From positions 71,567,649 to 71,631,648 of the forward strand of contig NC_092039.1 of NCBI RefSeq assembly GCF_003086295.3: 64,000 nucleotides of DNA, in the 5' to 3' direction. Under the pieces are notes generated by a model. The model was not told where the DNA came from. It saw only the letters and a list, made by a program, of their open reading frames with translations, and did no database searches. Below are positions 45,179 through 57,434 of the stretch, piece by piece. The first letter of the stretch is position 1. Each line of letters opens with the position of its first letter. A program made the translations under genes and the position numbers. This DNA comes from Arachis hypogaea. Its lineage: Eukaryota; Streptophyta; Magnoliopsida; Fabales; Fabaceae.

Positions 45179-46957
45179 ACCACCATTAAATTGATGCTAA
45201 CTCATGAGGTATAAGCTAAATTTAATTGATTTTTAATTGATTTATAAGCCTTGGGAATTTAGTGATACTTTGATTGGTTGTTTTGATTATTTGAAGGTAA
45301 AGAAAAGAAGAAAAGAGGAAGCGTGGCTTAAGAAAGCGTGGCCCAAGAGATAAGAAGTGTGGCGCATAGAAGGAGGAAGCAAACATTGCCCTCCACAAGG
45401 GCACACTGCCCTCCAGGAGAGCAACATAATGAACCAAGCCTTGAAAAACAACATTGCCCTGCCCACAACAAGGGCGGAGCACAATTTGATGCTAAGGATC
45501 AAAGAGAGCAAAAACTCTGCCCTGCCCTCCTCAAGAGCAATATCGGGCTTCACCCAAGAAAAATTCAAAGGAAATTGCTTCATAATGCTTCCTATGGGTT
45601 TCGAACCCAAGGACAAAGAGGAAAGGAGTAGCGCTCAAGCACAATAAAATCAAGCAAAAAGTGGCTTGCTTTCATTCTCCATGAATCGAACATGGCACCA
45701 TGAGGAAATAAGGAACTAAGCATGACTTTGGTGCCAAGAAAACCAAGGAAAAAGGAGCAACATGTGCCTCCACCGAGTATCGAACGTGGGACTTCACCTT
45801 TGGCACATTGCCATGCCCTCCACAAGGGCAGGGCAGCATTTTTGTGGTGCACGGCCAGCGCACAGGATTGGCACGCACCAGGGGACTCTCGGCCAGCAGC
45901 AGCACGCACGGGCAGCAGAATCTGGCGCACCAAGAAAACTCTGCCCTGCCCTCCACAAGGGCAGGGCAGCATCCTGCAGCACCACACACCCCAAGCGCAC
46001 GCAACAAGGGCCGCACGCACCATTTCCTGCCCTGCCCTCCACAAGGGCAGGGCAGCCTCCTGGAAGCCAATTTTTCATGGGCTGAAAATTGGATTAAAAA
46101 TCCAATTTAATTCATTTCTTCACCAAATCAAAAGCCCATCCAAATTCCAAGATCCAAGAATAGAAAGTGTATAAATAGGAGATAGTTTGATGTAATTAGG
46201 ACCCTTCTTTTGAGCTTTGAACCTGGGGAGCTTTTCTTTACTTTTGACTTTTAAAACCTTCTTTTGAGTTCTGAGACTTCATTGGGAGCTAGGCACTGAA
46301 ATTTCAGAGAATTGGGGAGGAGAATTGATCTCTCTTCTTCCTCGTTCTTGCTTGAGTACTTTTTACTTTTCTTGTTTGAGTCTTGGGTGTGAAGAATTGA
46401 GAAAATTCTGTCTCAATCTCCATTCAAGATCTCTTTAATTCCTCTTCTGCATAATTGAGTTCAATTACATTTCCTGTACTGCTTCTTCTTTAATTTCTTG
46501 TTAATTGCTTTGTGAACTTGGATCTGGGAAGGCAATTGAGATCTAGACTTTGCTATCTAGTCTCTTGGAGTCCTGAGATCCCATTTTCCTTTTTGGTTCT
46601 TCTGTGAACCCTTGCTACAATTTAATTTCATTTCCTGTTTGAATTCTAGTTACTTCCAATTCATCTTCTGCTTTATTAATTGTTACAATTTAATTTCCCT
46701 TGCTGAAATTCTGAATTCCCAAACCTCAACTCCCTATTTCCATTCAAGCAATTTACATTTCTTGCACTCTAAGCTTCAGTTATTTACATTTCTTGCAATC
46801 TAAGTTTCTGCACTTTATCTTACTTGCAATTTAAGCTTCAGTTTCCTTCAATCCTTCAATCCCTGTGGGATCGACCTCACTCCCGTGAGTTTTATTACTT
46901 GATGCGACCCGGTACACTTGCAGGTGAGTTTTGTGTTGGATCGTTTTCCACACATCA
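45179..46957 (+). repeat. C 5' LTR (5' end missing)
   Basis: It matches the C 3' LTR from its base ~125 on. GGGCAGGGCAG inverted repeats at 45812-45837, 45946-45970 and 46028-46053; TATAAATA at 46170-46177. A ~130-base block present in the 3' copy (about 54405-54540) is missing between short direct repeats. Confidence 0.88.
46170..46177 (+). promoter_or_regulatory. TATA box of the C 5' LTR
   Basis: AAAGTGTATAAATAGGAG; the same core stands at 53728 in the 3' LTR and, on the minus strand, in D at 48449-48456. Confidence 0.7.
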
Positions 46958-46963
46958 AGTTTT

Positions 46964-46981
46964 TGGCGCCGTTGCCGGGGA
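46964..46981 (+). other. C primer-binding site (tRNA-Asp)
   Basis: TGGCGCCGTTGCCGGGGA, a perfect 18-base match to the tRNA-Asp complement, seven bases after the LTR. Confidence 0.9.
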
Positions 46982-48448
46982 TTGAAATAGATTGACAATG
47001 ATTAAGTGAAGTGGAGATCTAGATCAAGCACTTTTTCTTTTCTGTTTCTTTATATTTTGACAAACACACTAACTGTTTGAAAATTTGCCTCTATCAACTC
47101 GCTAACTGTTTGAGAGTTTGTCTCAACTAACTGCACTCAATTCTCAAGAGTCCTACTGTTTGTTCCTCCTGATTGTTTGCATGCCACAGGAAAATAGGGA
47201 AGTCAGAAGAAAGACTATCATTGGAAAAGATGTCTCTGCAGATGAAGAATAGCATGACATGAAGCCACCACTCATTACACTAATCAAGAACAATTGTTCC
47301 TACGACGGAAATCCATTGGAGGATCCTCAACAGCACATATCCACTTTTCTGAAGACTTGTAGTGCTGTCAAAACTGATGGTCTAGATCATGACACTTATA
47401 AGATCTTGTTATTCCCTTTCTCATTAAGGGGTGAAGCTGCACAATGGTTTGAAACTTTTCACCAAGGAAGTATCACTAGTTGGGACGATTTGGTCACCAA
47501 ATTTCTGGCCAAATTCTCCTCATCCCGACAGATCATTGATAACTACGATTTTAGGAAATTGCACAATCAGCAAAAATTCCTTCCGGCAAGTGCACCGGTT
47601 ATCGTCAAGTAAAAACTCACAATAGAGTGAGGTCGAATCCCACAAGGATTGGTTGAGTGAGCAATTCGGATTAGAAGTGTGTTCTAGTTGAGCGGAATCA
47701 AGATTTAGATGAGAATTGCGGAATGTAAAATTGCATGAATTAAAGAGCGAGAAGCTAAATTGCTAAAATTAAAAAGGGATCGGGGTGATTGCATGAATTT
47801 AATTGCAGAATGTAAAGAGAAAGTGTAGATCAGAAATGGGGAATTCATTGGGTTTCAGGAGATATTGAGATCTCCGAATCAAAACATTTTTATCCCTTCC
47901 TCAACCAATGCATTCATTGAATTTTGCTTGGCAATCTTATGTAATTGGATCCCAATCCCTTGGCTCACCAATTCTCTCTAAAAACAAACAAATTCCCAAT
48001 CCCTTGGTTTAAATGTTCATAAGAAGAGATGATGCTCGATCACTGATTATACCACACAGTTTCATGAACCACAATTTGGTAGGATTACATTTGGTAGGAC
48101 TACATGTCACAATATCCATCCAAACCCCAATCCAATTCACTGTGAGAAAGCTTCTCTAGCATGAATCCTCCATTCCTTTCCCAAGGTTCCGAAGGATTCT
48201 AATTATGGATAGTCTCTTTCCCAAGACAACTAACCAATGGAATTTAGATCGAGAAGCTTTCTAACAAAATTCAAGAGAAAAGATTGAAGAAGAAGATAAA
48301 AACTATTATTGATTCATTGAATTACAATAGAGCTCCCTAACCCAATGAAAGGGGTTTAGTGAGTTATAGCTCTGAATTCAATTACAAAAAGTATCAACTA
48401 GCAAAAATGATCCAAAAGTAAAAATCCTTTCTAACTTAAATTCTATCC

Positions 48449-48456
48449 TATTTATA
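48449..48456 (-). promoter_or_regulatory. TATA box of D
   Basis: Minus-strand AGTGTATAAATAGGAT, matching the C LTR promoter core over about 14 bases. Confidence 0.65.
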
Positions 48457-48779
48457 CACTTTCTAAATTGAGCTTCTGTTGTGTTTCTTGGGCTTTGAGG
48501 CCTTTCCTTGATTTCCTTTTGCTTTGGGTTTATGATCCATAATCCTGATGAGGCTGCTGATCCAATTCTGTAACATTCATTGAGCAAACTTAGTGATAAA
48601 CAAGTAATGACACATGACTCAACAAATTGAAATTCTAGACTCATCAATTCTTCAAGCCCAATCCCATAAACCATGATATTCAATTGGGTTTCATACCAGA
48701 TTATGTTTAAGTCAATGTTTGTGCTCAAATCCTAACTTAAACTGCAATATCTTTGGCCCAGAAACCCTTTCGAAAAGTG

Positions 48780-49440
48780 GCGTTTAAGTTGCAGTTTAAG
48801 CTTCAGTTTAAGGTTAAACTGAAGCTTAAACGTGGAAATGGAAGAAAGCAAACACGGAGTGTGAAATGTCGAACACGTTTAAGCTTCAGTTTAAGGTTAA
48901 ACTGAAGCTTAAACGTGGAAATGAAGAAAGCAACCCTGGAGGAGAAATTGGGTCGAACACGTTTAAGCTCCAGTTTAAGGTTAAACTGGAGCTTAAACGT
49001 GGAAATGCTTCCTGGAGGGTGAAATGTCGAACACTTAAACTGGAGCTTAAACGTGGGAATGAAGAAAGCAACCCAGGAGTGTGAAATGTCGAACACGTTT
49101 AAGCTCCAGTTTAACCTTAAACTGGAGCTTAAACGTGGAAATGAGAAAGCAAACCCTGGAGTAGAAAAATAGTCGAACACGTTTAAGCTCCAGTTTAAGG
49201 TTAAACTGGAGCTTAAACGTGGGAATGCTCCCTGGTGCATTTCTCATTTCTGGCGTTTAACTTCCAGTTTAAGGTTAAACTGGAGGTTAAACGCCAGTTT
49301 CAGCTCTTCTCAGCCTTCATGATTTTGGCGTTTAAGCTCCAGTTTAAGCTTAAACTGGAGCTTAAACGCCACTTCCCAGCATTCTATGGCTTGGTAGTTT
49401 AAGTTCTAGTTTAAGCTTAAACTGGAACTTAAACTCCACA
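48780..49440. repeat. Array of ~40-bp near-perfect palindromes in D
   Basis: Eight inverted repeats of the type TTTAAGCTCCAGTTTAA / TTAAACTGGAGCTTAAA have centres at about 48812, 48895, 48979, 49115, 49199, 49273, 49348 and 49415, with a half copy near 49040. Steps are 83-84 bases in the first part and 67-75 later. Arms change together (CTTCAG/CTGAAG, CTCCAG/CTGGAG, CTTCCAG/CTGGAGG, TTCTAG/CTGGAA). The frames through it are artefacts. Confidence 0.93.
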
Positions 49441-51021
49441 TGTGATATTCAAGCTTCCTTTATTGATTTTGTTGCTTCCTTGCCTAGCCTCTTCTTCCCT
49501 GAAATCATCCAAACAACTGCATCAAAGTCTTGCAAAATTTCATGAGAATTCTTCCATGCATAGCATTCAAGTAATATAACTAAAAAACTCATGGAATTTG
49601 CATCAAAATCATACTGTTTGGATGGTTCATTGCTTTGTTATTCATTTAACCATTCTTGGTTACTTTAAGCTCAAGAAAATGCATAAAACAACTAAAACTA
49701 ACAGAAAAATGCTAGTGAAACTAGCCTAAGATGCCTTGGCATCAATCATCAAGTTGAAAGAGGGGGAATATCCATTCACACAAGGAGAAGAAGAACCACT
49801 CTTCAAGGCATGGGAAAGAAAGCAACTGATAAAGTGGGTTTCCGAGCTTTCTGTGAAGGATTAACCCCAGAAACAAGAAAAGCAGTGGACTACTTTTCAG
49901 ATGGCCTACTCAAAGCAACAACAACTGCCCAAGGAATTGCACATTTTAATGACAAAAGAGTCAATAACCAACACTCATCTGAGAAACCACAGCATGCAAT
50001 CTCAGAAAAAGAAGTGATGAATATTGAAGGAGTGAATGCATTCAAGAACCTGAACAAACAAATGCACCATCAAACATAGCAACACATGGAGCTGAGAGAT
50101 AGAAAAGTTGATTGCCTGCAATCTGCTGCAGTGAATGCCCAATTCCCACCATGGAGACCCCATTCTTATCTGAGAATGAGACAGTCTCAAAATCAAGAAC
50201 AAGAAAGTTTCAACCAGGGTAAATCCATGACCACAAACAACCAACATCACTCACCCACTAATACCAATCAAGGCCAATACTCACAAAACAGACACTTCCA
50301 AACTCAATCCAACTGGAGAAGGACCGAGTACCAAAATCACGAACCAAGGGACTTCAATTATAACAACCCCAGCTTCACAAACCAACAAAAACACCATTAT
50401 AGTAACAACAACCGCTACATGCCACCACAACACCCACCCTTCCAACCTTTAACATCCCACAACCAACCAATCTCACAAGACTCTCAGAGGATCACTAACT
50501 TGGAGATCTTAATGGAGAGAATGATGAAACACCAAGAGGAGATAACAAAGAACCAAGAGATTTCAATCAGAAGAATTGAGGGGTAAATAGCTCAACTGGT
50601 GAAGCACTTTGCAGAAATGGGTGAGAAGGGGGCAAATACTCTCCCCAGAGCCACTGAAGACAAACCAACTAACAACGAAGATGCTGCAAAGAAGGAAGGA
50701 TGGAAAAAGATCATAGAGGAAAGTAAGAAAACCTTGGACAAAGAAAGTACCAGCCAAGAAAAACACAACAAGGAATTCTTACAAGGAGAGACAGAGGATA
50801 GAATTAAAGAAAAGCAGAAAATCCCCACTGGAAGATTTTCACTAGGGGATAGAGTAATGATAAACAGTCAAACCATGAAGGTGTCCCCACAGCTGTCTGA
50901 TCACTACATTGTGACTAAGACCCTTCCACAGGAATTCATAAAGGTCATCAAAGAGGAAACCGGAAGGAAGTTCACCGTGAAGAAAGACAAGCTAAGGCAT
51001 TGTGATTTTCAATCTTCATGA

Positions 51022-52573
51022 TCAGCAGAATGGAGGATGTCAAGCTAGTGACAATAAAAGAGCGCTTGTTGGGAGGCAACCCAACCTGAGGTAGTTTTCT
51101 TTTCATAGCTTTTTCAATAAAAATGTTGAATAATTGGTATGCATTGCAAGGAGCTAAGTTTGGTGTTGCACACCAAAACAATTTAAGGGAGAATGAAAGA
51201 TTCTAAGTTTGGTATTCCACCAAAAATATCATTTAAAAACACATTCTCACCTCTTGCATAGTGCTAGCTCTAAGCAATCAAACAAATTATCCAACTATTT
51301 AACTGCATTTTAGCTTTAATTCCATAACCTTTAGCAAGGACACAAGGTTTCACATACGGTTAACTTGTTGCATCAGAGGCAGTGGCAAGCAATTAAGTTT
51401 GGTGTTCCCACACCAAACTAAATCCAAAAGACACACTCAATTTATGCATACTAACCATGCAATTAAGGGCTTGAGAAGCAAGCAACTTTGAGAATTATGC
51501 AGGACATGAGTCAACAATTGAAGATATTGTGCATCTTAACTCAAAGAAAACACAACAGAAGGAAGAATCAAAGGGTTGCAACTTCAAAGGTTGTATCTAA
51601 ACTTAATCCTTGCTGCTGTGAATTGTTTTGAACATGGGAACCATTATGTATCCTGCTAAAGTGTTTATCTAGTTGCAAGTGAAGTTTCTTTATTAAGAAT
51701 GCTAATCTGCATAATGCTCGTCATTGATCACCTAGCTGAATTTTGTTTTGTTTCCCATATGCTTGAATAAAAGAGAATTGTTTGAATTAGAAAGTAAATA
51801 TCCAATGTTGCATAAGTTAGAATGGAAATTAATGGTGGTGTATGTGTTTGATTAAATACATAACTCATGAAATAATTGCTGCATAGTATCATTTTCATTG
51901 AAGTGTGAGCTAGCTTGCTGTTATAAAGGTTCTTATCAATAAAAAAAACCCTTGAGAACAGAAGAAAATAGAACAGAAAGAAAAGGAAGAAGAAAAAGCC
52001 AATGTGGCAAGAAAAACAAAGAATAAAGGTTGAACACCAATAGCTTGGGCCCTAGGACATATGCCTGTGGTGTTCTTGTACTAGGATATGCTTGGATAAG
52101 TAAATTCTGAGGGGTATTTTAAAACCCGGTCACTTAGATCAACTGATTTGGGATGACCAATTGAAAGTCCACAATAAAGAGCAACTTAGATACAGAACAT
52201 TTAGTTATCCAAAGAGATGCTGGGCATCAATGATTCTAGGAGGAAAGAGTGAGCCATGTGTCTGTGGTGGAAAGATGTTGAGTAAAAATAAAGCCAAAGG
52301 CTACTACTGCAACATTAGACACCAAGCCTTCAAAGAATAATAAGCTTGTTAAGCAAAATGAGAAAAGAAAAGTTAGCAAGGGAGCAAAGAAAGAATAAAC
52401 CTTATAACAGCAAGTTTAGTAAGCCTTTGAGGAAAGATGTATATTATGTAACAGCAAACAATAACTTGGGTTGTCATTGTCAGCATAAAAGCTCCATAAA
52501 CCAAGTTCTGCTATATGCCTAATAAGGATATGTTTTCTCTTCTTGTTCATTTCATTTTCTCTTAGTTTTGATG
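51022..52573 (+). other. C 3' untranslated region with post-ORF hairpin
   Basis: At 51058-51085, GAGCGCTTG then GTTGGG-AGGCAA-CCCAAC (6-bp perfect stem), about 40 bases after the ORF stop. TAAGTTTGGTGTT words near 51150 and 51394 (and a variant near 51203). The remainder is AT-rich without a gene. Confidence 0.7.
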
Positions 52574-52610
52574 CTTGCTTGGGGACAAGCAAGATTTAAG
52601 TTTGGTGTTG
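52574..52610 (+). other. Hairpin and pre-LTR motif (C)
   Basis: CTTGCTTG-GGGA-CAAGCAAG (52574-52593), then TTTAAGTTTGGTGTTG directly before the C 3' LTR. Identical to B1. Confidence 0.85.
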
Positions 52611-54651
52611 TGATGACAAGTCATCATATACCCATTTTTCAAGCTAATTTCACTTGTTTTATTAGTCTTTATGCACTTTCTTGCATCTTAAGTAAGTGAT
52701 TTGGAATGAAAATGCATAACTTCTTTAAATCAAACAACCACCATTAAATTGATGCTAACTCATGAGGTTTAAGCTAAATTTAATTGATTTTTAATTGATT
52801 TATAAGCCTTGTGAATTTAGTGATACTTTGATTGGTTGTTTTGATTATTTGAAGGTGAAGAAAAGAAGAAAAGAGGAAGCGTGGCTTAAGAAAGCGTGGC
52901 CCAAGAGATAAGAAGTGTGGCGCATAGAAGGAGGAAGCAAACATTGCCCTCCACAAGGGCACACTGCCCTCCAGGAGAGCAACATAATGAACCAAGCCAT
53001 GAAAAACAACATTGCCCTACCCACAACAAGGGCGGAGCACAATTTGATACTAAGGATCAAAGAGAGCAAAAACTCTGCCCTGCCCTCCTCAAGAGCAATA
53101 TCGGGCTTCACCCAAGAAAAATTCAAAGGAAATTGCTTCATAATGCTTCCTATGGGTTTCGAACCCAAGGACAAAAAGGAAAGGAGTAGCGCTCAAGCAC
53201 AATAAAATCAAGCAAAAAGTGGCTTGCTTTCATTCTCTATGAATCGAACACGGCACCATGAGGAAACAAGGAACTAAGCATGACTTTGGTGCCAAGAAAA
53301 CCAAGGAAAAAGGAGCAACATGTGCCTCCACCGAGTATCGAACGTGGGACTTCACCTTTGGCACATTGCCCTGCCCTCTACAAGGGCAGGGCAGCATTTT
53401 TGTGGTGCACGGCCAGCGCACAGGATTGGCACGCACCAGGGGACTCTCGGCCAACAGCAGCACGCACGGGCAGCAGAATCTGGCGCACCAAGAAAACTCT
53501 GCCCTGCCCTCCACAAGGGCAGGGAAGCATCCTGCAGCACCACACACCCCAAGCGCACGCAACAAGGGCCGCACGCACCATTTCCTGCCCTGCCCTCCAC
53601 AAGGGCAGGGCAGCCTCCTGGAAGCCAATTTTTCATGGGCTGAAAATTGGATTAAAAATCCAATTTAATTCATTTCTTCACCAAATCAAAAGCCCATCCA
53701 AATTCCAAGATCCAAGAATAGAAAGTGTATAAATAGGAGATAGTTTGATGTAATTAGGACCCTTCTTTTGAGCTTTGAACCTGGGGAGCTTTTCTTTACT
53801 TTTGACTTTTAAAACCTTCTTTTGAGTTCTGAGACTTCATTGGGAGCTAGGCACTGAAATTTCAGAGAATTGGGGAGGAGAATTGATCTCTCTTCTTCCT
53901 CGTTCTTGCTTGAGTACTTTTTACTTTTCTTGTTTGAGTCTTGGGTGTGAAGAATTGAGAAAATTCTGTCTCAATCTCCATTCAAGATCTCTTTAATTCC
54001 TCTTCTGCATAATTGAGTTCAATTACATTTCCTGTACTGCTTCTTTTTTAATTTCTTGTTAATTGCTTTGTGAACTTGGATCTGGGAAGGCAATTGAGAT
54101 CTAGACTTTGCTATCTAGTCTTTTGGAGTCCTGAGATCCCATTTTCCTTTTTGGTTCTTCTGTGAACCCTTGCTACAATTTAATTTCATTTCCTGTTTGA
54201 ATTCTAGTTACTTCCAATTCATCTTCTGCTTTATTAATTGTTGCAATTTAATTTCCCTTGCTGAAATTCTGAATTCCCAAACCTCAACTCCCTATTTCCA
54301 TTCAAGCAATTTACATTTCTTGCACTCTAAGCTTCAGTTATTTACATTTCTTGCAATCTAAGTTTTTGCACTTTATCTTACTTGCAATTTAAGCTTCAGT
54401 TTCCTTTACTCTCCTGCTCTTTAATTTACTGCAATTCTCCCCTCTCCCTTTACATTCCAAGCAAGTTAGTTTCTGTTAATGATAAACCACTCAACCAATA
54501 CTTGATTCGCTTGACTAAATCAACCACTAAACTAAAATTGCTCAATCCTTCAATCCCTGTGGGATTGACTTCACTCCCGTGAGTTTTATTACTTGATGCG
54601 ACCCGGTACACTTGCCGGTGAGTTTTGTGTTGGATCGTTTTCCACACATCA
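52611..54651 (+). repeat. C 3' LTR (complete)
   Basis: 2041 bases, TGATGACAAGTCATCA start and CACACATCA end. Inverted GGGCAGGGCAG repeats at 53366-53392, 53504-53527 and 53586-53611. TATAAATA at 53728-53735. Confidence 0.9.
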
Positions 54652-55513
54652 TTGCCCACTTTGTATATTATCTCAAGGCTCTTAAAAAAAAGATTTCGTT
54701 TGCAGAGGCATTTGAGCAAATACCCTCTTATGCTAAGTTCATGAAAGAGATCTTAAGTCATAAGAAGGATTAGAGAGAAACTAAAAAAGTTTACCTCACT
54801 GAAGAATGCAGTGCAGTCATTCTGAAAAGCTTACTAGAAAAGCTTAAAGATCCCGGAAGCTTTATGATACTATGCACATTAGAGGGTACTTGTACCAAGC
54901 AAGCTCTATGTGATCTTGGGGCAAGTATCAACCTAATACCTGCATCTACTATCAGAAAGCTTGGTTTGACTGAAGAAATCAAACCAACCCGGATATGTCT
55001 CCAACTTGCTGATGGCTCCATTAAATACCCCTCAGGCGTGATTGAAGACATGATTGTGAAGGTTGGGCCATTTGCCTTTCCCACTGACTTTGTGGTGCTA
55101 GAAATGGAGGAGCACAAAAGTGCAACTCTCATTCTAGGAAGACCTTTCCTAGCAACTGGATGAACCGTCATTGACGTCTAAAAAGGGGAATTAACCTTGA
55201 GAGTCAATGAGGATGAGTTTAATTTCAATGTTGTCAAAGCTATGCAGCATCCAGACACCCCAGATGACTACATGAGCATTGATATTATTGACTCTCTGGT
55301 GGAAGAGGTCAATATGACTGAGAGTCTCGAATCAGAGCTAGAGGATATCTTTAAAGATGTTCAGCCTGATCTGGAGGAACCAGAGAGAATAATAGAACCT
55401 CTGAAAATCCCTCAAGAAGAGGAAAAACCTCCTAAACCCGAGCTTAAACCATTACCACCATCCCTGAAATATGCATTTCTGGGAGAAGGTGACACTTTTC
55501 CTGTAATCATAAG
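54652..55513 (+). pseudogene. A5 protease region (broken)
   Basis: A2-like from the gag end through the protease (C-D-L-G-A-S-I-N-L, active-site Asp kept near 54912) to the acidic spacer before RT. Stop codons at about 54770, 55161 and 55178, plus one poorly matching stretch at 54660-54700. It is followed by the B2 solo LTR. Confidence 0.85.
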
Positions 55514-57429
55514 TGATGACATATCACCGTGTCATGTTTTTCTATGCTTTTTCATACAAAAAATTGATGATTAGTGCTTAAATATTGCATTCTTTTGTGC
55601 TTAATTGGAATATTTCCTTGATCTTTTAATTTTATAAATCTTGTAGGAAATAAGAAGAAAAAGAAGCAAAGAAGCACAAAATAAGCTAAAAAGGAGAAAA
55701 AAGAGCTTTGGGGCACACTATGAAGTTGGAGCACACTTTGGAGCCTTAGGCCACGCTTTTAAAAGCGTGGCCTATGACCAAATCAAAGAAGGAAACAACC
55801 AGCACGCACATTGCTCCGCTCTTGCCAAGAGCAGAGCAATATCGTGATGAAACAAAGTGAAGTTGGAAGCAAATTTTTGCAAAGTTAAAATCTAGGCGCT
55901 CACATCATGACCATGCCTCCTTCAAAGGGCTATAACTTGAGCTACAGATGTCCAATTGATGTGCTTTCAGTTGCGTTGGAAAGATGACATTCAAAGTTTT
56001 CCAACGATATATGGAAATCCATATTTGGCATGAAATTGAGGCATGAGTGAAAGGCATCTTTAAGGGCCAAAAATAAGTAAAAAAAATCGGCCAATGCTTC
56101 CACCAAGGTTCGAAGCTGGAGCCTCACTCCAAAGCACAGTAGCGCTCATTATTCTACTCTGCTCTCTTGGTGAGAGTAATGTCGTGTTCTCTTCATAAAA
56201 ATTCAAGAAAAATTATTTCCCCAAATGCTTTCACAAGGGTTTGAACTTGGGACCTCCCCTTGGAAGCTCCATTGCGCTGCTCACAATGAGAGCAGAGCAC
56301 TACTCCTTGGTGCCACACATATGAGGCGCACAACACAACACGGGCCAGGAAGCTTGGAGCGCACAAGACACAGCACAAGCGCAATGCTCCGCTCTCCACA
56401 AGAGCAGAGCACTCTACTGGGAGCTGCACCATAGGCCAAAAATTCAATCAAAATTCCATTTAAATTCACTTCTTCTTCAAACCCAAATCAAGCAAAGCCC
56501 AATCAACATGAATCAAAGGCATAAGAAATAATTAGCTTAGGAATTTATTTTTAATTGTAATTTGTTGAGAATTTCATTTTTTTTTCATTTTTCAGCCTAT
56601 AAAAAGGCATCTGTGTCATTTTCAAAAAAGGGAGGCTAGCTCCACTAGGGAGCATTAGGAGTAGGATAGAAAGCTTTCTCTCTTAGTTTTCTTTTCTGTT
56701 TTGAATCTTGAGTGAGATTGGAGGAATTCTGTTTCATTCTCACTTTGAGAATTCTCTTTGTTTACTTTCTGCAGATTTCTAAGAAATTCAGGATTGAATT
56801 TGAGTCTTCACTGCTTGCTTCTCTATTTTTTTCTGCAATTATTCTCTGTTGGATCAAGGAAGGATTTGAGATCTAGACTTGTTTTCTAGTCTCACTGAAT
56901 CCCTGAGATCTTCAACCTCTCCTTTAGATTCTGCAATTGATTTGAATTTATTTTCTGCTTTGCTTCTTCAAGCAATTGTTCTCTGCTGTTTAAATCTGCT
57001 GCACTTATTTCATCTTCCACTTCTCTGTTTGATTGCTACTTATGCTCTCTTGTTTAATTTCTGAAATCCCAGCACCCAATCCCCTTTTATTCTTCAAGTA
57101 ATCTACATTTCTTGCACTTTAAGTTTCTGCAATTTACTTTTCTTTCAATTTAAGTTTCGGCTCTTTTACTTTCTTGCTCTTTAAGTTTCAGCAATTTAAT
57201 TATTCTGCACTTTTAATTCCCTGCTATTTACTTTCTGTTGGCTACATTTCATCCAATTTCACTTCAATGTTAGCTTGACTAAACTAATCACCCACTAAAG
57301 TTGCTTGATCCATCAATCCCTGTGGGATCGACCTCACTCTTGTGAGTTATCATTACTTGATGCGACCCGGTACACTTGCCGGTTAGATCTATGTGTTTGG
57401 AAATTCATTTTTTCACAAAAACACCATCA
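55514..57429 (+). mobile_element. B2: solo B-family LTR in A5 pol
   Basis: 1916 bases, TGATGACA...CACCATCA, flanked by ATAAG (55509-55513 and 57430-57434), a perfect target duplication. Its palindromic word differs from B1: TGCTCCGCTCTTGCC / AGAGCAGAGCA (55809-55835 and 56385-56412). CACGCTTTTAAAAGCGTGGCC is shared with B1 and B3. TATAAAAA at 56598-56605. Confidence 0.93.
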
Positions 57430-57434
57430 ATAAG

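Larger units (their letters stand above)
47580..49749 (-). mobile_element. D: minus-strand LTR-like insert (probably a solo LTR) in the C gag
   Basis: Removing about 47580-49749 rejoins the C gag frame (…CAAAAATTC then AAGTTG…). In minus sense it has a palindrome array, then TATAAATA (48449-48456), then an R/U5-like end with GTGGGATTCGACCTCACTC and GTGCACTTGCCGG, as in B and C LTRs. No internal region, PBS or ORF. I cannot define a clean 5-bp target duplication; edges are uncertain by a few bases. Confidence 0.7.
47181..51021 (+). pseudogene. C gag-like ORF with pol C-terminal tail, split by insert D
   Basis: ATG at 47181, early TAG (about 47250), then a clear gag segment (47259-47579: L-I-K-N-N-C-S-Y-D-G, F-S-L-R-G-E-A-A-Q-W-F) interrupted by D. 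It resumes at about 49750 (K-L-K-E-G-E-Y-P). After a frameshift near 49800-49850 the frame stays in phase 49810-51021 with stops at 50077 (TAG) and 50584 (TAA). The middle is Asn/Gln/His-rich with a helical part. The last ~60 residues (L-G-D-R-V-M-I-N ... H-Y-I-V-T-K) look like the integrase C-terminal region of A2 (G-Q-K-V-L-L-F-N ... P-Y-V-I-T). So gag appears joined to the pol tail, with all enzymes deleted between. Confidence 0.68.
45179..54651 (+). mobile_element. C: non-autonomous element with gag-like ORF, carries insert D
   Basis: The 5' LTR (45179-46957, missing its first ~125 bases) and 3' LTR (52611-54651) differ at about 20 sites by eye plus a ~130-bp deletion in the 5' copy. PBS at 46964-46981. 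A gag-like frame follows with no PR/RT/IN; then the post-ORF hairpin, TAAGTTTGGTGT words, hairpin and pre-LTR motif. It inserted in the gag-protease region of A5; the base run after the 3' LTR is TTGCC. Confidence 0.85.

Noticed and set aside
48780..49440. Possible MITE cluster in D
   Set aside because: No flanking TA/TSD for each unit, and the units sit inside an LTR-like block with TATA and a U5-like end.
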